DNA of 64,000 bases from positions 3,596,001 to 3,660,000 of the forward strand of contig NZ_CP051684.1 of the NCBI RefSeq assembly GCF_012849375.1. Reading direction: 5' to 3'. A model generated the notes under the pieces. The model made no database searches and had not been told where the DNA came from. It saw only the letters and a program-made list of their open reading frames with translations. The position numbers and the translations under genes were made by a program. Numbering within the stretch: the first letter of the stretch is position 1; the number at the start of each line of letters is the position of its first letter. Source of the DNA: Duganella dendranthematis. Lineage in GTDB: Bacteria; Pseudomonadota; Gammaproteobacteria; Burkholderiales; Burkholderiaceae_D. This document shows, in pieces, positions 12,065 to 21,115 of the stretch.

Positions 12065-12453
12065 AGCCGGTCGATGTGGCGGTGGGTATTTTGGTCAAGC
12101 CGAATGGCGATGTGCTGCTGGGACAGCGTCCGGCCGGCAAGCCGTACGACGGCTATTGGGAATTCCCGGGCGGTAAAGTCGATCCGGGCGAAACGATACT
12201 GGAGGCGTTGAAGCGCGAGTTCGTCGAGGAACTGGGTTTGCAAATCCACAGCGCCGAGGAGTGGTGCGGCGTGGAATACGTGTATCCGCACGCGCACGTG
12301 CGGCTGCATTTCTACATCAGCCGCGACTGGTCAGGCGAACCGCAAAGCCTGGAAGGCCAAGCGTTCGCGTGGCAGGGTGCGGTGGGGGTGGAGCCGCTGC
12401 TGCCGGCGACGATACCGCTTCTGGAATGGCTGGAGCAGGTGCGCTACAGCTAA
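12061..12453 (+). CDS. mutT: Nudix hydrolase, MutT-like 8-oxo-dGTP pyrophosphatase
   Basis: MutT removes oxidised dGTP from the nucleotide pool, preventing A:T to C:G transversions. The 130-residue product has a full Nudix box spanning GGKVDPGETILEALK and REFVEELGL, preceded by GQRPAGKPYDGYWEFPG, which matches MutT. The ATG at 12061 overlaps the stop of the preceding ATPase gene (ATGA), implying translational coupling; the frame upstream of this codon is only a shadow. Confidence 0.93.
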   Translation: MKPVDVAVGILVKPNGDVLLGQRPAGKPYDGYWEFPGGKVDPGETILEALKREFVEELGLQIHSAEEWCGVEYVYPHAHVRLHFYISRDWSGEPQSLEGQAFAWQGAVGVEPLLPATIPLLEWLEQVRYS

Positions 12454-12469
12454 ACCCTGCAAAAACGAA

Positions 12470-12499
12470 GGGGTCTGACCCCGTGCGGGGTCAGACCCC
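12470..12499. repeat. GGGGTCTGACCCC palindromic repeat between mutT and yacG
   Basis: GGGGTCTGACCCC (12470-12482) and its exact reverse complement GGGGTCAGACCCC (12487-12499) are separated by GTGC, giving a perfect 13-bp stem. Each arm is itself nearly palindromic. It lies between two convergent genes, so it may act as a bidirectional terminator. Copies of this motif are, to my knowledge, dispersed in many betaproteobacterial genomes. Confidence 0.8.
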
Positions 12500-12520
12500 G
12501 GCTCCGGTGTGCGGGTCTGG

Positions 12521-12694
12521 TTACTCTTCTTCGTGCGGGTCTTTCGGCGGCGCTGCAGGAATCGCATACTTTTCCTCAGCCCAGGCGCCGAGGTCGATCT
12601 TCTTGCAGCGTTCCGAGCAGAACGGGCGATACTTGTTTTCCGGTTTCCACTCAACTTTGGCGGAACAGGTCGGGCATTCAACAACAGTGGTCAT
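12521..12694 (-). CDS. yacG: DNA gyrase inhibitor YacG, zinc-binding
   Basis: This short minus-strand frame of 57 residues starts [16 protein letters not shown] and contains the four-cysteine zinc site CPTC...CSERC, followed by [16 protein letters not shown], the hallmark of YacG. In E. coli YacG binds GyrB and inhibits gyrase. It lies 11 bases downstream of zapD's stop-proximal... that is, immediately upstream of zapD's 3' end on the same strand, completing the common pilBCD-coaE-zapD-yacG order. Confidence 0.95.
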   Translation of the reverse strand: MTTVVECPTCSAKVEWKPENKYRPFCSERCKKIDLGAWAEEKYAIPAAPPKDPHEEE

Positions 12695-12705
12695 GAGAGC
12701 GTACG

Positions 12706-13461
12706 TTAGAAGTTACAAAGCGTGAGCTCGAATGGTACATCATCTTCCAGCGGCTTGGGTTTCAGGTCGCCGCCTTGCGACGTGAAGCGCACCCACAACA
12801 TATACTTGTTGGCCGAAATCTCCGGAATCGCCCCCTGCGACGCATCCAAGGTCAAGCGCAGCATCTGATATACCTTGCCCTGCAACATCTGCTGATAGCT
12901 GCCGGCCACCGCAATCATCTTCACCGGACCGCCCGAATCGCGCAGCAGGCGCAGCACCAATGCCAGCGCATCAAACAGCGGCGCCAGCGGCGTGAACCAG
13001 GTAATGATGTCGTTAAAGCGCGCCTCGGCCGGACGCTGCTGCCAGGCGTAGTACGACGGCAAATCAAACTCGCAAGCGCCGCCGGGAATAATGGTGCGGC
13101 CGCGGATGCTCATCAGCCACTCGTTGTCGCGCACGTTCTGGCCAGTTTTGCCCTGTGCCGCCACCAATGCGCTGCTGACGCCGTCCACTTCGGACAGGAT
13201 CGCATCCAGCATCTCGGGCGCCACGTTGGGATTCATGCGGTAGCCCAGCAGCGTTTGGCGCTGGCGCTCCAGTTCTTGCAGCAGGTCGGATTTCAGATCG
13301 GCGCGGCCGGCGACTTCCAGCATGTCGAAGATGGTGGACAGCGCGACGTGGTGCTGCATCGGATGTTCTTGATGCACAAAGAACTTGAATTTCTCGTACA
13401 AATCCTCCAGGCGCAGCAACGTGCGGATGCGCTCGTTGAAAGGATATTCGTAGACGATCAA
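12706..13461 (-). CDS. zapD: Cell division protein ZapD
   Basis: ZapD is a cytosolic protein that bundles FtsZ filaments at the division septum. The 251-residue product begins [20 protein letters not shown], includes [20 protein letters not shown], and ends with ELTLCNF, all matching the family. The initiation codon is TTG at 13459-13461, with GAGGG eight bases upstream; no in-frame ATG fits. yacG follows 11 bases after its stop codon. Confidence 0.94.
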   Translation of the reverse strand: MIVYEYPFNERIRTLLRLEDLYEKFKFFVHQEHPMQHHVALSTIFDMLEVAGRADLKSDLLQELERQRQTLLGYRMNPNVAPEMLDAILSEVDGVSSALVAAQGKTGQNVRDNEWLMSIRGRTIIPGGACEFDLPSYYAWQQRPAEARFNDIITWFTPLAPLFDALALVLRLLRDSGGPVKMIAVAGSYQQMLQGKVYQMLRLTLDASQGAIPEISANKYMLWVRFTSQGGDLKPKPLEDDVPFELTLCNF

Positions 13462-13562
13462 AATAACATCCCTCTATAGATGGACCTGAATTCTCGTGAT
13501 TTTGAAGCAAGCCAAGCAAAATTACAAACGTTGCGAAGGCATTATTGCCCTAATCTGCGAAA

Positions 13563-14171
13563 TTACCAGCGAATTTGCAGATATAAGGCATGTAAGCGCT
13601 CGACTTGGGCCTCCAACTCCGCGATTCCTGCATTATTGACAATGACATCATCCGCCGCCGCCAGCCTTTGCGTCCGGCTGACCTGCGCCGCCATGATGGC
13701 GCGGACCTGGGCCTCCGGCAAATTGTTACGCGCCATCACGCGGGCAATTTGCACCTGCTCCTCGCAGTCTACCGCCAGCACGCGTGCGACGCGCGCACGC
13801 CATGTCCCCGATTCGATCAGCAGCGGCACCGCGTAGATGACGTAGGCGCCCGTGGCGGCCGCGCCGGCCGCCAGCGCGGCGTCGCGGATGCGCGGATGCA
13901 GGATGGCTTCCAGCCGCGTCTTGGCGCCGGCGTCGCTGAACACCAGTTCGCGCATGCGGGCGCGGTCCATGGCGCCGCTGGCGTCGGCAAACTCGGCGCC
14001 GAATTCGGCGACGATGGCCGGCATGGCCGGACCCTGCGGCGCGGTCATGCTGTGGGCGATGAGGTCAGTGTCGACGATGGTGGCGCCGCGCGCCGCAAAC
14101 ATGTCGGCCACGGTGCTCTTGCCGCTGCCAATGCCGCCGGTCAGGCCGACGGCAAACGGGACGCTGCTCAT
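13563..14171 (-). CDS. coaE: Dephospho-CoA kinase CoaE
   Basis: CoaE performs the last step of coenzyme A synthesis, phosphorylating the 3' hydroxyl of dephospho-CoA. The 202-residue product has the P-loop [17 protein letters not shown] at its N-terminus, then [16 protein letters not shown] and [11 protein letters not shown], typical of the family. The start ATG overlaps the pilD stop by four bases, the usual pilD-coaE coupling. Confidence 0.96.
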   Translation of the reverse strand: MSSVPFAVGLTGGIGSGKSTVADMFAARGATIVDTDLIAHSMTAPQGPAMPAIVAEFGAEFADASGAMDRARMRELVFSDAGAKTRLEAILHPRIRDAALAAGAAATGAYVIYAVPLLIESGTWRARVARVLAVDCEEQVQIARVMARNNLPEAQVRAIMAAQVSRTQRLAAADDVIVNNAGIAELEAQVERLHALYLQIRW

Positions 14172-15040
14172 GGATGGACGATGCCCATGGTGAGCGCGGT
14201 CAGCGGCGCGCCGTACAGCATGGCGATCAGGCCGGCCGCCGCCAGGTAGGGGCCGAACGGAATCGGATTATTGCGGCCGCGCTTGGCAAACACGATCAGG
14301 CCGATGCCAACCACCGCGCCGACCACCGACGACAGCAGGATAATGGCCGGCAGCATGCTCCAGCCCATCCACGCGCCGAGCGCGGCCAGCAACTTGAAGT
14401 CGCCATAGCCCATGCCTTCCTTGCCGGTCGCTAGTTTGAACAGCCAGTACACCGCCCACAGCGCCAAATAGCCGACCGCCGCGCCGATCACTGCGTCCTG
14501 CAATGGCACGTAGGTGCCGTTGACGTTCATCAGCAGGCCGGCCCACAACAGCGGATAGGTCAGGTCGTCCGGCAGCAGCTGGGTATCGGCGTCGATGAAC
14601 GTGAGGGCGATCAGCAGATACAGGAACAGCAGCCCGGCCAGGCCGGACCAGCCGCTGCCGAAGCGCCAGATCACCAGCGCCGACAGCGCGCCGGTCATCA
14701 ACTCGACCAGTGGGTAGCGCGGTGAAATCGGCGCCTTGCAGTTGCTGCATTTGCCGCGCAGCGCAAGCCAGCTGATCACCGGGATGTTTTCCATGGCGGT
14801 GATCTGGTGTTGGCAATGCGGGCAGGCCGAGCGCGGCACCATCAGGTTGTAGCGGGTGGTGTGCGGCAGCGGCTTGTTGCTTTCTTCCGCCACATAATTG
14901 TCCGATTCGCGCTGCATCATGATAGGCAGGCGGTGAATCACGACGTTGAGGAAACTGCCGAACAGCAGGCCGAACAAACCGGCGATGAGACTGATGGCCA
15001 GGTCGCCAGCAGGGGCAAACAGCAGGGTCGATTGCAGCAT
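14168..15040 (-). CDS. pilD: Prepilin peptidase / N-methyltransferase PilD (A24 family)
   Basis: PilD cleaves the leader of type IV prepilins and related pseudopilins and N-methylates the new N-terminus in the inner membrane. The 290-residue product has several membrane segments, the two CxxC zinc pairs (CPHC and CSNC) of the N-terminal methylase region, and the catalytic aspartates in [14 protein letters not shown] and [14 protein letters not shown]. It is followed by coaE with a four-base overlap. Unlike the usual arrangement, pilC is separated from it by an opposite-strand gene. Confidence 0.95.
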   Translation of the reverse strand: MLQSTLLFAPAGDLAISLIAGLFGLLFGSFLNVVIHRLPIMMQRESDNYVAEESNKPLPHTTRYNLMVPRSACPHCQHQITAMENIPVISWLALRGKCSNCKAPISPRYPLVELMTGALSALVIWRFGSGWSGLAGLLFLYLLIALTFIDADTQLLPDDLTYPLLWAGLLMNVNGTYVPLQDAVIGAAVGYLALWAVYWLFKLATGKEGMGYGDFKLLAALGAWMGWSMLPAIILLSSVVGAVVGIGLIVFAKRGRNNPIPFGPYLAAAGLIAMLYGAPLTALTMGIVHP

Positions 15041-15195
15041 GGGGCGTCAACAAGCGTGAATGATCAGGCGCCCAGTGTAAAGCATTGCTGCAACATTGCG
15101 GCTGCTTTTTCGATTGCACTACCCCGTCCGGGAGATAGTCAAAACATTGGTTCAATGGCAAGGTGGTTGCTCCGTTTACACGCTCGGAGCAAATC

Positions 15196-15975
15196 TTGTC
15201 GTCACCTATTATTTTGCTGCTCGGGCTACTGCTGACCTGTGTGGCGCTGGGCGTCGCCGGGCTGCTGCGTTGGCGGCGCGCGCGGCGCGTCTACGAAGAC
15301 CGCCTGCGCCAGCTGGCGGAACGGGAGCGCGTGGCCGCCAGTCTGCACGACACGCTGCTGCAAAGCATGCAGGGTATGATTTTGCGCTTCCAGGGCGTCG
15401 GCCACCGGCTGGCGGTCGACAGCCCCGAGCGCGCCACCATCGACAACATTCTCGACCAGGCCGACGACGTGTTGGCCGAGGGCCGGCACCAGATTCTGGC
15501 GCTGCGCGTGCCGGTGGTCTATGGCGATAAGTTGAGCCAGGCATTGGCGGCCATCGGCCAGTCGCTACAGGACAATTTCGGCATCCCGTTCAGCATGGTC
15601 GTCAGTGGCCGGTCGACACCGCTCAATGGCGACCGCAGCGAAGACCTGTACGTCATCGCCCGCGAAGCGCTGTACCACGCGTTCCAGCATACCCAGGCCA
15701 GCAGTGTCGAGCTGGAGCTGGTGTACGGCTGCGAGTTCTTTTCAGTGTATGTGCGCGACAACGGCGCCGCTACTTCGACGCTGCTGGCCGGGCTGGCAGC
15801 GATGCGCGAGCGGGCTGCGCGGCTGTCCGGTACCGTCGATGTGCTGACCTTGCCGCAGCAGGGCACCGAGCTGGTGATCAAGGTGCCCGGCGCCGTGTGC
15901 TATCAGACGCCGCGCCAGCTGGGCTGGCGCCACCGGCTGGCGGCGTGGCTGCATCCGTCAGACCACCGCGCCTAG
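15196..15975 (+). CDS. NarL/DesK-type sensor histidine kinase, degenerate ATP-binding site
   Basis: The product is about 259 residues with one N-terminal membrane segment (PIILLLGLLLTCVALGVAGLL). A HisKA_3-like DHp helix follows, with ERERVAASLHDTLLQSMQG, where His is the expected phospho-acceptor, then a reduced ATPase domain. The N box reads REALYHAFQHTQ instead of the usual REALxNAxxHA, so the key Asn is replaced by His. The later RDNG and MRERAARLSG motifs are kept. TTG 15196 has GGAG six bases upstream; a GTG at 15163 is an alternative. It converges on pilC with an 18-base 3' overlap, and no response regulator is adjacent. Confidence 0.75.
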   Translation: MSSPIILLLGLLLTCVALGVAGLLRWRRARRVYEDRLRQLAERERVAASLHDTLLQSMQGMILRFQGVGHRLAVDSPERATIDNILDQADDVLAEGRHQILALRVPVVYGDKLSQALAAIGQSLQDNFGIPFSMVVSGRSTPLNGDRSEDLYVIAREALYHAFQHTQASSVELELVYGCEFFSVYVRDNGAATSTLLAGLAAMRERAARLSGTVDVLTLPQQGTELVIKVPGAVCYQTPRQLGWRHRLAAWLHPSDHRA

Positions 15976-17181
15976 CTTGAAGATCGGCAGGTACATGGCC
16001 ACCACCAGGCCGCCGATCAGCACGCCCAGGATAACCATGATGGCCGGCTCCATCAGCGCCGACAGCGAGGCCACGGCCTCGTCCACTTCGTCTTCGTAGA
16101 AGTCCGCCACTTTGCCCAGCATGGCGTCCAGCGAGCCGGATTCTTCGCCGATGGAGACCATCTGCGTGACCATGTTGGGGAACACGTCGGCGTTCTGCAT
16201 CGCTACCGTCAGGCTGGTGCCGGTGCTCACTTCGGTCTGGATCTTGCGCGTGGCGTCCAGGTAGACGGCGTTGCCGGCCGCGCCGCCGACCGAGTCGAGC
16301 GATTCCACCAGCGGTACGCCGGCCGCAAACATGGTCGACAGCGTACGGGTCCAGCGGGCGATGGTGGCTTTGCGGATCACTTCGCCAAACACCGGCAGGC
16401 GCAGCAGCAGCTTGTCCATGAAGCGCTGCATTTGCAGCGAGCGCTGCCAGGCGCGGAAGAAGAAATAAATGGCGGCGAACAGGCCGCCGAAGATGACGTA
16501 CCACCATTTGACGAAGAATTCCGACAGCGCCATCACGAACAGCGTCGGCGCCGGCAGGTTGGCGCCGAAACTGGTGAACACTTCCTTGAAGGCCGGCACC
16601 ACCCAGATCATGATCACCGCCGTGACCAGGAAGGCCACCGCCAGGATCGACACCGGATAGGTCAGCGCCGACTTGATCTTGCTCTTGATGGCGATCGTCT
16701 TTTCCTTGTAGATCGCCAGCCGCGTCAGCAGGTCTTCCAGGATGCCGGCCTGTTCGCCGGCGCCTACCAGGTTGCAGAACAGCGGATCGAAATACAGCGG
16801 AAACTTGCGGAATGCCTGGTTGAGGCTGGTGCCGGTTTCGATATCGGCGCGCAAGTCCATCACCAGCTTGGACACCGACGGATTGCCGTGGCCCTTGCCG
16901 ACGATGTCGAACGATTGCAGCAGCGGCACGCCGGCTTTCATCATCGTCGCCAGCTGGCGCGTGAACAGCGTGATGTCCTTGTCGGTGACTTTCTTGCCGG
17001 AGCGGTACACCTTCTTCTTGACCTTGGTGACCATGATGCCCTGGCGGCGCAGCGTGACGTTGACCACCGCCTCGCCGCCGGCGCGCAGTTCGCCGCGCAC
17101 GGTCTTGCCGGTTTTGTCCTTGCCTTCCCAGGCGAAGACCGATTCCTTGACCTGATTGCCCGCGCTGCGCGATAGTGCCAT
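15958..17181 (-). CDS. pilC: Type IV pilus inner-membrane platform protein PilC
   Basis: PilC (T2SS F family) is the inner-membrane platform that couples the PilB motor to pilin assembly. The 407-residue product contains two repeats of the T2SSF domain, each with the recognisable patterns TRQLATMMKAGVPLLQSFD and TRTLSTMFAAGVPLVESLD, and hydrophobic segments near residues 180-205, 235-255 and 380-400. It begins 12 bases after the pilB stop and is probably co-translated with it. Confidence 0.96.
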   Translation of the reverse strand: MALSRSAGNQVKESVFAWEGKDKTGKTVRGELRAGGEAVVNVTLRRQGIMVTKVKKKVYRSGKKVTDKDITLFTRQLATMMKAGVPLLQSFDIVGKGHGNPSVSKLVMDLRADIETGTSLNQAFRKFPLYFDPLFCNLVGAGEQAGILEDLLTRLAIYKEKTIAIKSKIKSALTYPVSILAVAFLVTAVIMIWVVPAFKEVFTSFGANLPAPTLFVMALSEFFVKWWYVIFGGLFAAIYFFFRAWQRSLQMQRFMDKLLLRLPVFGEVIRKATIARWTRTLSTMFAAGVPLVESLDSVGGAAGNAVYLDATRKIQTEVSTGTSLTVAMQNADVFPNMVTQMVSIGEESGSLDAMLGKVADFYEDEVDEAVASLSALMEPAIMVILGVLIGGLVVAMYLPIFKLGAVV

Positions 17182-17193
17182 GATCTTGTCCCG

Positions 17194-18924
17194 TTATTCG
17201 TTGGTGCAGCCGAGCACTTCTTCCAGGCTGGTGAGGCCGGCCTTGACCTTGACCAGCCCGGACTGGCGCAGCGACTTGACGCCTTCCGCCTCCGACTGCG
17301 CGGCGATCTGCATCGCGTTGCCGTGCGCCAGGATCAAGTTTTCGATCGCGGGCGTGATCGGCATGATCTGGTAGATGCCGACCCGGCCCTTGTAGCCGCC
17401 GCCGTTGCAGCGTTCACAACCGACCGGTCCGTAGGGTTTCCAGCTGCCGTCCAGCTCCTCCGGCTTGAAACCGGCCTTGATCAGCAGTTCGGGCGTGATG
17501 TCGACCGGCTGCTTGCAGCTGCACAGGCGGCGCGCCAGGCGCTGGGCGGTAATCAGGATCACCGACGAGGCGATATTGAACGACGCCACGCCCATGTTCA
17601 TCAGCCGAGTCAGCGTCGACGGCGCGTCGTTGGTGTGCAGCGTGGAGAACACCATGTGCCCGGTCTGCGCCGCCTTGATGGCGATGTCGGCCGTCTCCAG
17701 GTCGCGGATCTCGCCGACCATGATGATGTCCGGGTCCTGGCGCAGGAAGGACTTCAGCGCCACCGGGAAAGTCAGGCCGGCCTTGTCGTTGACATTGACC
17801 TGGTTCACGCCGGGCAGGTTGATCTCGGCCGGATCTTCGGCGGTGGAGATGTTGATGCCAGGCTTGTTCAGAATGTTGAGGCAGGTGTACAGCGACACCG
17901 TCTTGCCGGAGCCGGTCGGGCCGGTCACCAGCACCATGCCGTAGGGACGCTGGATGGCGTCCAGCAGCAGTTCGCGCTGGTCGGGATCGTAGCCGAGCGA
18001 GTCGATGCCCATCTGCGCTTGGGTGGCGTCGAGAATCCGCATCACGGTCTTTTCGCCGAACAGCGTCGGCAGCGTCGAGATGCGCAGGTCGACGGTCTTG
18101 GTCGGCGAGACGATCAGGCGCATGCGGCCGTCCTGCGGCACGCGCTTTTCCGAGATGTCCAGCTTGGCCAGCACCTTGATGCGCGAGACCAGTTTTTCCT
18201 TGATCGAAATCGGCGGCTGCGCATGCTCCATCAGCACGCCGTCGACGCGGAAGCGGATGCGGTAGAACTTTTCAAACGGCTCGAAGTGCAAGTCGGAAGC
18301 GCCGAGGTTGACGGCGTCCATCAGCATCTTGTTGAGGAAGCGCACCACCGGCGCGTCCTCGACTTCGTTGGCGGCGTTGTCGGCGGCGGCGCTGGCAACT
18401 TCCTCTTCCTCGGCGAACTGGATTTCGGCTTCGTCGCCGGCCAGGTCGGCAATGCTTTGTTCGCTGCTCTTGTTGAGGCGCGCCAGTAGTTGCAGCAGCG
18501 CGTCGTGCGCCACGATCACCGGTTCGACGGTGGACTCGGTCTGGAACTTGATCTGGTCCAGCGCCTGCGTGTTGGTCGGATCGGAAATCGCCACTGACAT
18601 CTTGTTGCCGCGCTTGGACAGCGCGATCACGCGCTGCGTCTGCATCAGCTTGTTGTCGATGATCTTGGCGGGCAGGGCGTCGACGCTCAGCGTATTGACG
18701 TCCAGCAGCGGGTAGGCGAAGGTTTCAGCGCAGAAGGCGGCCAGCGCCTTCGATTCAATCGCGCCGCTGGACAGCAGCACGTCGATGAAAGCCTGCTTGT
18801 CCGCGACTGATTTTTTTTGCAAGGCTTCGGCCTGGACGGCGGAAAGCCGTCCTGCTTGCATCAATGCCCGCGCCAGTCCCGGCATCGGGGCGCTTGGCAC
18901 TGCGTTCGGGAGGACTGCGGCCAT
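17194..18924 (-). CDS. pilB: Type IV pilus assembly ATPase PilB
   Basis: PilB is the hexameric cytoplasmic motor for pilus extension. The 576-residue product has an N-terminal MshEN-type domain, Walker A GPTGSGKTVSLYT, Asp box STAEDPAEINLPG, Walker B FLRQDPDIIMVGEIRD, His box GHMVFSTLHTNDAPSTLTR, and a tetracysteine zinc motif (CSC, then CERC). The acidic insert AGDEAEIQFAEEEEVAS matches betaproteobacterial PilB. It is the first gene of the pilBC unit. Confidence 0.97.
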   Translation of the reverse strand: MAAVLPNAVPSAPMPGLARALMQAGRLSAVQAEALQKKSVADKQAFIDVLLSSGAIESKALAAFCAETFAYPLLDVNTLSVDALPAKIIDNKLMQTQRVIALSKRGNKMSVAISDPTNTQALDQIKFQTESTVEPVIVAHDALLQLLARLNKSSEQSIADLAGDEAEIQFAEEEEVASAAADNAANEVEDAPVVRFLNKMLMDAVNLGASDLHFEPFEKFYRIRFRVDGVLMEHAQPPISIKEKLVSRIKVLAKLDISEKRVPQDGRMRLIVSPTKTVDLRISTLPTLFGEKTVMRILDATQAQMGIDSLGYDPDQRELLLDAIQRPYGMVLVTGPTGSGKTVSLYTCLNILNKPGINISTAEDPAEINLPGVNQVNVNDKAGLTFPVALKSFLRQDPDIIMVGEIRDLETADIAIKAAQTGHMVFSTLHTNDAPSTLTRLMNMGVASFNIASSVILITAQRLARRLCSCKQPVDITPELLIKAGFKPEELDGSWKPYGPVGCERCNGGGYKGRVGIYQIMPITPAIENLILAHGNAMQIAAQSEAEGVKSLRQSGLVKVKAGLTSLEEVLGCTNE

Positions 18925-19028
18925 AGAAGCGTCGGTCAGGTTGGAGGAGGCAATCTCACAATCATGCTCTCAGGCATTATTTTTGTAAAGCCCGCTTAAC
19001 CGATTTTACTCCGCTCTGTTGCGCCCGC

Positions 19029-19044
19029 CCACGCGTTTGCGTGG
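19029..19044. repeat. Inverted repeat after the CBS-protein gene
   Basis: CCACGC-GTTT-GCGTGG forms a 6-bp stem 12 bases beyond the stop of the CorC-type gene. It is followed by TTTT only in the plus direction, so a terminator role for the minus-strand gene is uncertain. Confidence 0.35.
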
Positions 19045-19055
19045 TTTTACCGGTG

Positions 19056-20336
19056 CTAGTGGCCGGGTGGGCGTCGCAATTTGACGACTTTGATGGCCTG
19101 GTCGTGCACCTGCACCACTTCAATGATGCACTGGTCGACCTTGATGCTGATTGGCGCGTCTGGAATTTCTTGCAACAGTTCCAGCAGCATGCCGTTCAAG
19201 GTCTTGGGACCGTCGAGCGGGAAGCTGAGGCCGAGGCGCTTGTTGACATCGCGCAGCGGGGTGGCGCCGTCCAGCAGGCATTCGCCGTTGCCGTCCCAGC
19301 CGAAGCTGTCGGCCTTGGCAGCGCCCGGCGTGGACGTGGTGAATTCGCCAATCATTTCTTCGATGATGTCGTCCAGCGTGACCAGGCCCTGCACCTCGCC
19401 GTATTCATCGACGATGATGCCTAGCCGTTCCTTGTTCTCCTGGAAGTACTGCAACTGGGTGAACAAGCGGGTGTCTTGCGGGATGAAATAGGGCGTGGTC
19501 AGCAGTTCGCGGAAGTGCTCGATGGTCAGCTCTTCTTCCTGGTTCAGCAGCGCGACCGCCTTGCGCACGTGCAGGATGCCGACGATGCGGTTGATCTCGC
19601 CTTCGTAGACGGGCAGCTTGTTGTGGTAGCAGGTGGTCAGCTCACGCTTGATTTCTTCAACCGGCAATTCCAGGTTGAGCGCCTCGACCTGCGCGCGCGG
19701 CGTCATGATGTCTTCGACCGAGACGGTCTCCAGGTCGAACAGGTTGAGCAGGATGCTCTTGTGCTTTTGGGGGATGAAATTACCTCCCTCCAGCACGATC
19801 GAGCGCAGCTCTTCCGGCGACAGGCGCGGATCGTGGGCGTGCGAGCCGGCCTTGATGCCGAACACTTTCAGCAGCTGCGACACGAACAGGTTGACGAACC
19901 AGATCATCGGCTTGGCCAGCGCCATCAGCGGCTTCAGGATCATGCTGGTTGGCAGCGCGATTTTTTCCGGGAAGGTGGCGCCGATGACTTTCGGCGAAAT
20001 CTCGGCGAACACAATCAGCAGGAAGGCCACCACGCCGGTGGAAACGGTGATCACGTTATCGTCGTGGCCGAAGGTCTGGATCGCCAGCGAGGTGACCAGC
20101 GCGGTGGCGGCGGCGTTGAACAGCGTATTGGCGATCAGTACCAGCGACAGCAGCTTGTCGGTACGGTCGAGCAGCCACAGCGTGGTGGCGGCGCGTCGGC
20201 TGCCGCGCTTGGCTTCATGGCGCAGGCGATAGCGATTGGCCGCCATCAAAGCGGTTTCCGCCATCGCGAAGAAGGCTGAACACAGGATCAGTAAGAAGAG
20301 TGCAAGCAATTGCACCCAAAGGGGCACGGTATCCAA
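19056..20336 (-). CDS. HlyC/CorC (CNNM) family membrane protein with CBS domains
   Basis: The 426-residue product has an N-terminal DUF21/CNNM transmembrane domain (LFLLILCSAFFAMAETAL and further segments to about residue 155), a pair of CBS domains (about 205-330, with MTPRAQV and GIIVDEYGEVQGLVTLDDI) and a C-terminal CorC_HlyC domain. Family members are linked to Mg2+/Co2+ homeostasis and in some cases Na+-coupled Mg2+ export. Initiation is at a TTG codon bounded by an upstream stop two codons before, so no ATG start is available. Confidence 0.9.
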   Translation of the reverse strand: MDTVPLWVQLLALFLLILCSAFFAMAETALMAANRYRLRHEAKRGSRRAATTLWLLDRTDKLLSLVLIANTLFNAAATALVTSLAIQTFGHDDNVITVSTGVVAFLLIVFAEISPKVIGATFPEKIALPTSMILKPLMALAKPMIWFVNLFVSQLLKVFGIKAGSHAHDPRLSPEELRSIVLEGGNFIPQKHKSILLNLFDLETVSVEDIMTPRAQVEALNLELPVEEIKRELTTCYHNKLPVYEGEINRIVGILHVRKAVALLNQEEELTIEHFRELLTTPYFIPQDTRLFTQLQYFQENKERLGIIVDEYGEVQGLVTLDDIIEEMIGEFTTSTPGAAKADSFGWDGNGECLLDGATPLRDVNKRLGLSFPLDGPKTLNGMLLELLQEIPDAPISIKVDQCIIEVVQVHDQAIKVVKLRRPPGH

Positions 20337-20465
20337 GGGTCACCGTAAAGAATCTTGCATGGGAGGGTGGCGAACCGGTCAGGCGCCAGCAGAAAGCAAC
20401 AGTCTTGAATTCTAAGTCAATGATGAGTTGGATGCAAGTTTGTCCATGCGGCGGGGAGCGCCGTC

Positions 20466-20786
20466 TCAGGCAAAGACGTCGATCAGGCCGCCATAGCCCG
20501 TCGTTGGGGACGAGGCCGCCGATGTGGCGTCGGGCGGCGGGGCAGCCTGGCTGCCGGGGCGACTTTGCGCCTGCGCGATGCGCTGTTCAATCTGGCTGAT
20601 GCGGGCTGAGATGGCCTGGATATCGGCCTTACCTTGCGGGGTTTTGGCGGACGCGCAATTGACGCAGTCCGATAACTGTTTTTGAAAACGCTCCAGTTGT
20701 GCCTGCAAACTGGTGGCGGACGGCGCCCCTCCGCCATAGGAGGGAGAGGCGGTCGCTGAAGCGGCTACTGTCGGGACTGATGACAT
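20466..20786 (-). CDS. Small coiled-coil protein, FlxA-like
   Basis: The 106-residue product lacks a signal peptide. It has low-complexity Ala/Ser/Pro-rich ends and a central helical stretch (SLQAQLERFQKQLSDCVNCA, then IQAISARISQIEQRIAQAQ) that resembles FlxA-like proteins. A CxxC-type pair (CVNC) is present. It follows the methionine-rich peptide gene by 44 bases on the same strand and could be the last gene of that unit, but its function is not known. Confidence 0.6.
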   Translation of the reverse strand: MSSVPTVAASATASPSYGGGAPSATSLQAQLERFQKQLSDCVNCASAKTPQGKADIQAISARISQIEQRIAQAQSRPGSQAAPPPDATSAASSPTTGYGGLIDVFA

Positions 20787-20830
20787 GGCGGATACTCAGG
20801 CGTGCCCGGCGTGGTGGCCGGGCGCAGCCA

Positions 20831-21061
20831 CTATTTTTTCATCGCGTCTTTAGCCATCTCATCCTTCTTCATGTCGTCCTTTTTCATCTCGTCCTTGGCC
20901 ATTTTGTCTTTGTGCATCGGCTTTTTCATGGCATCTTTTTTCATGCCGTCCTTGGCCATGGCGTCCTTGGACATCTCGTCTTTCTTCATCGCGTCCTGGG
21001 CGTAGACGGCGCCGGACATCATCAGGCAAGCGACGATCAGGGTGGTGGTGATTTTGTTCAT
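20831..21061 (-). CDS. mrpX: Periplasmic methionine-rich MxKDx repeat peptide, MrpX-like
   Basis: The 76-residue product has a signal peptide (MNKITTTLIVACLMMSGAVYA) and a mature part of about 55 residues built from repeats of the type MxKDx, with 11 methionines and many Lys and Asp. This matches the pentapeptide MXKDX repeat family. In Azospira suillum, a methionine-rich periplasmic peptide (MrpX) encoded beside SigF, NrsF and a YedY-type reductase scavenges hypochlorous acid through reversible methionine oxidation. The same partners are found here, so this is the probable sacrificial redox buffer. The mrpX name is assigned by context and composition, not by alignment. Confidence 0.8.
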   Translation of the reverse strand: MNKITTTLIVACLMMSGAVYAQDAMKKDEMSKDAMAKDGMKKDAMKKPMHKDKMAKDEMKKDDMKKDEMAKDAMKK

Positions 21062-21115
21062 GATGTTTCCTTTGTGAGTAAATGAGACAACGTGGGTACT
21101 GCTACTGCATGGCGG

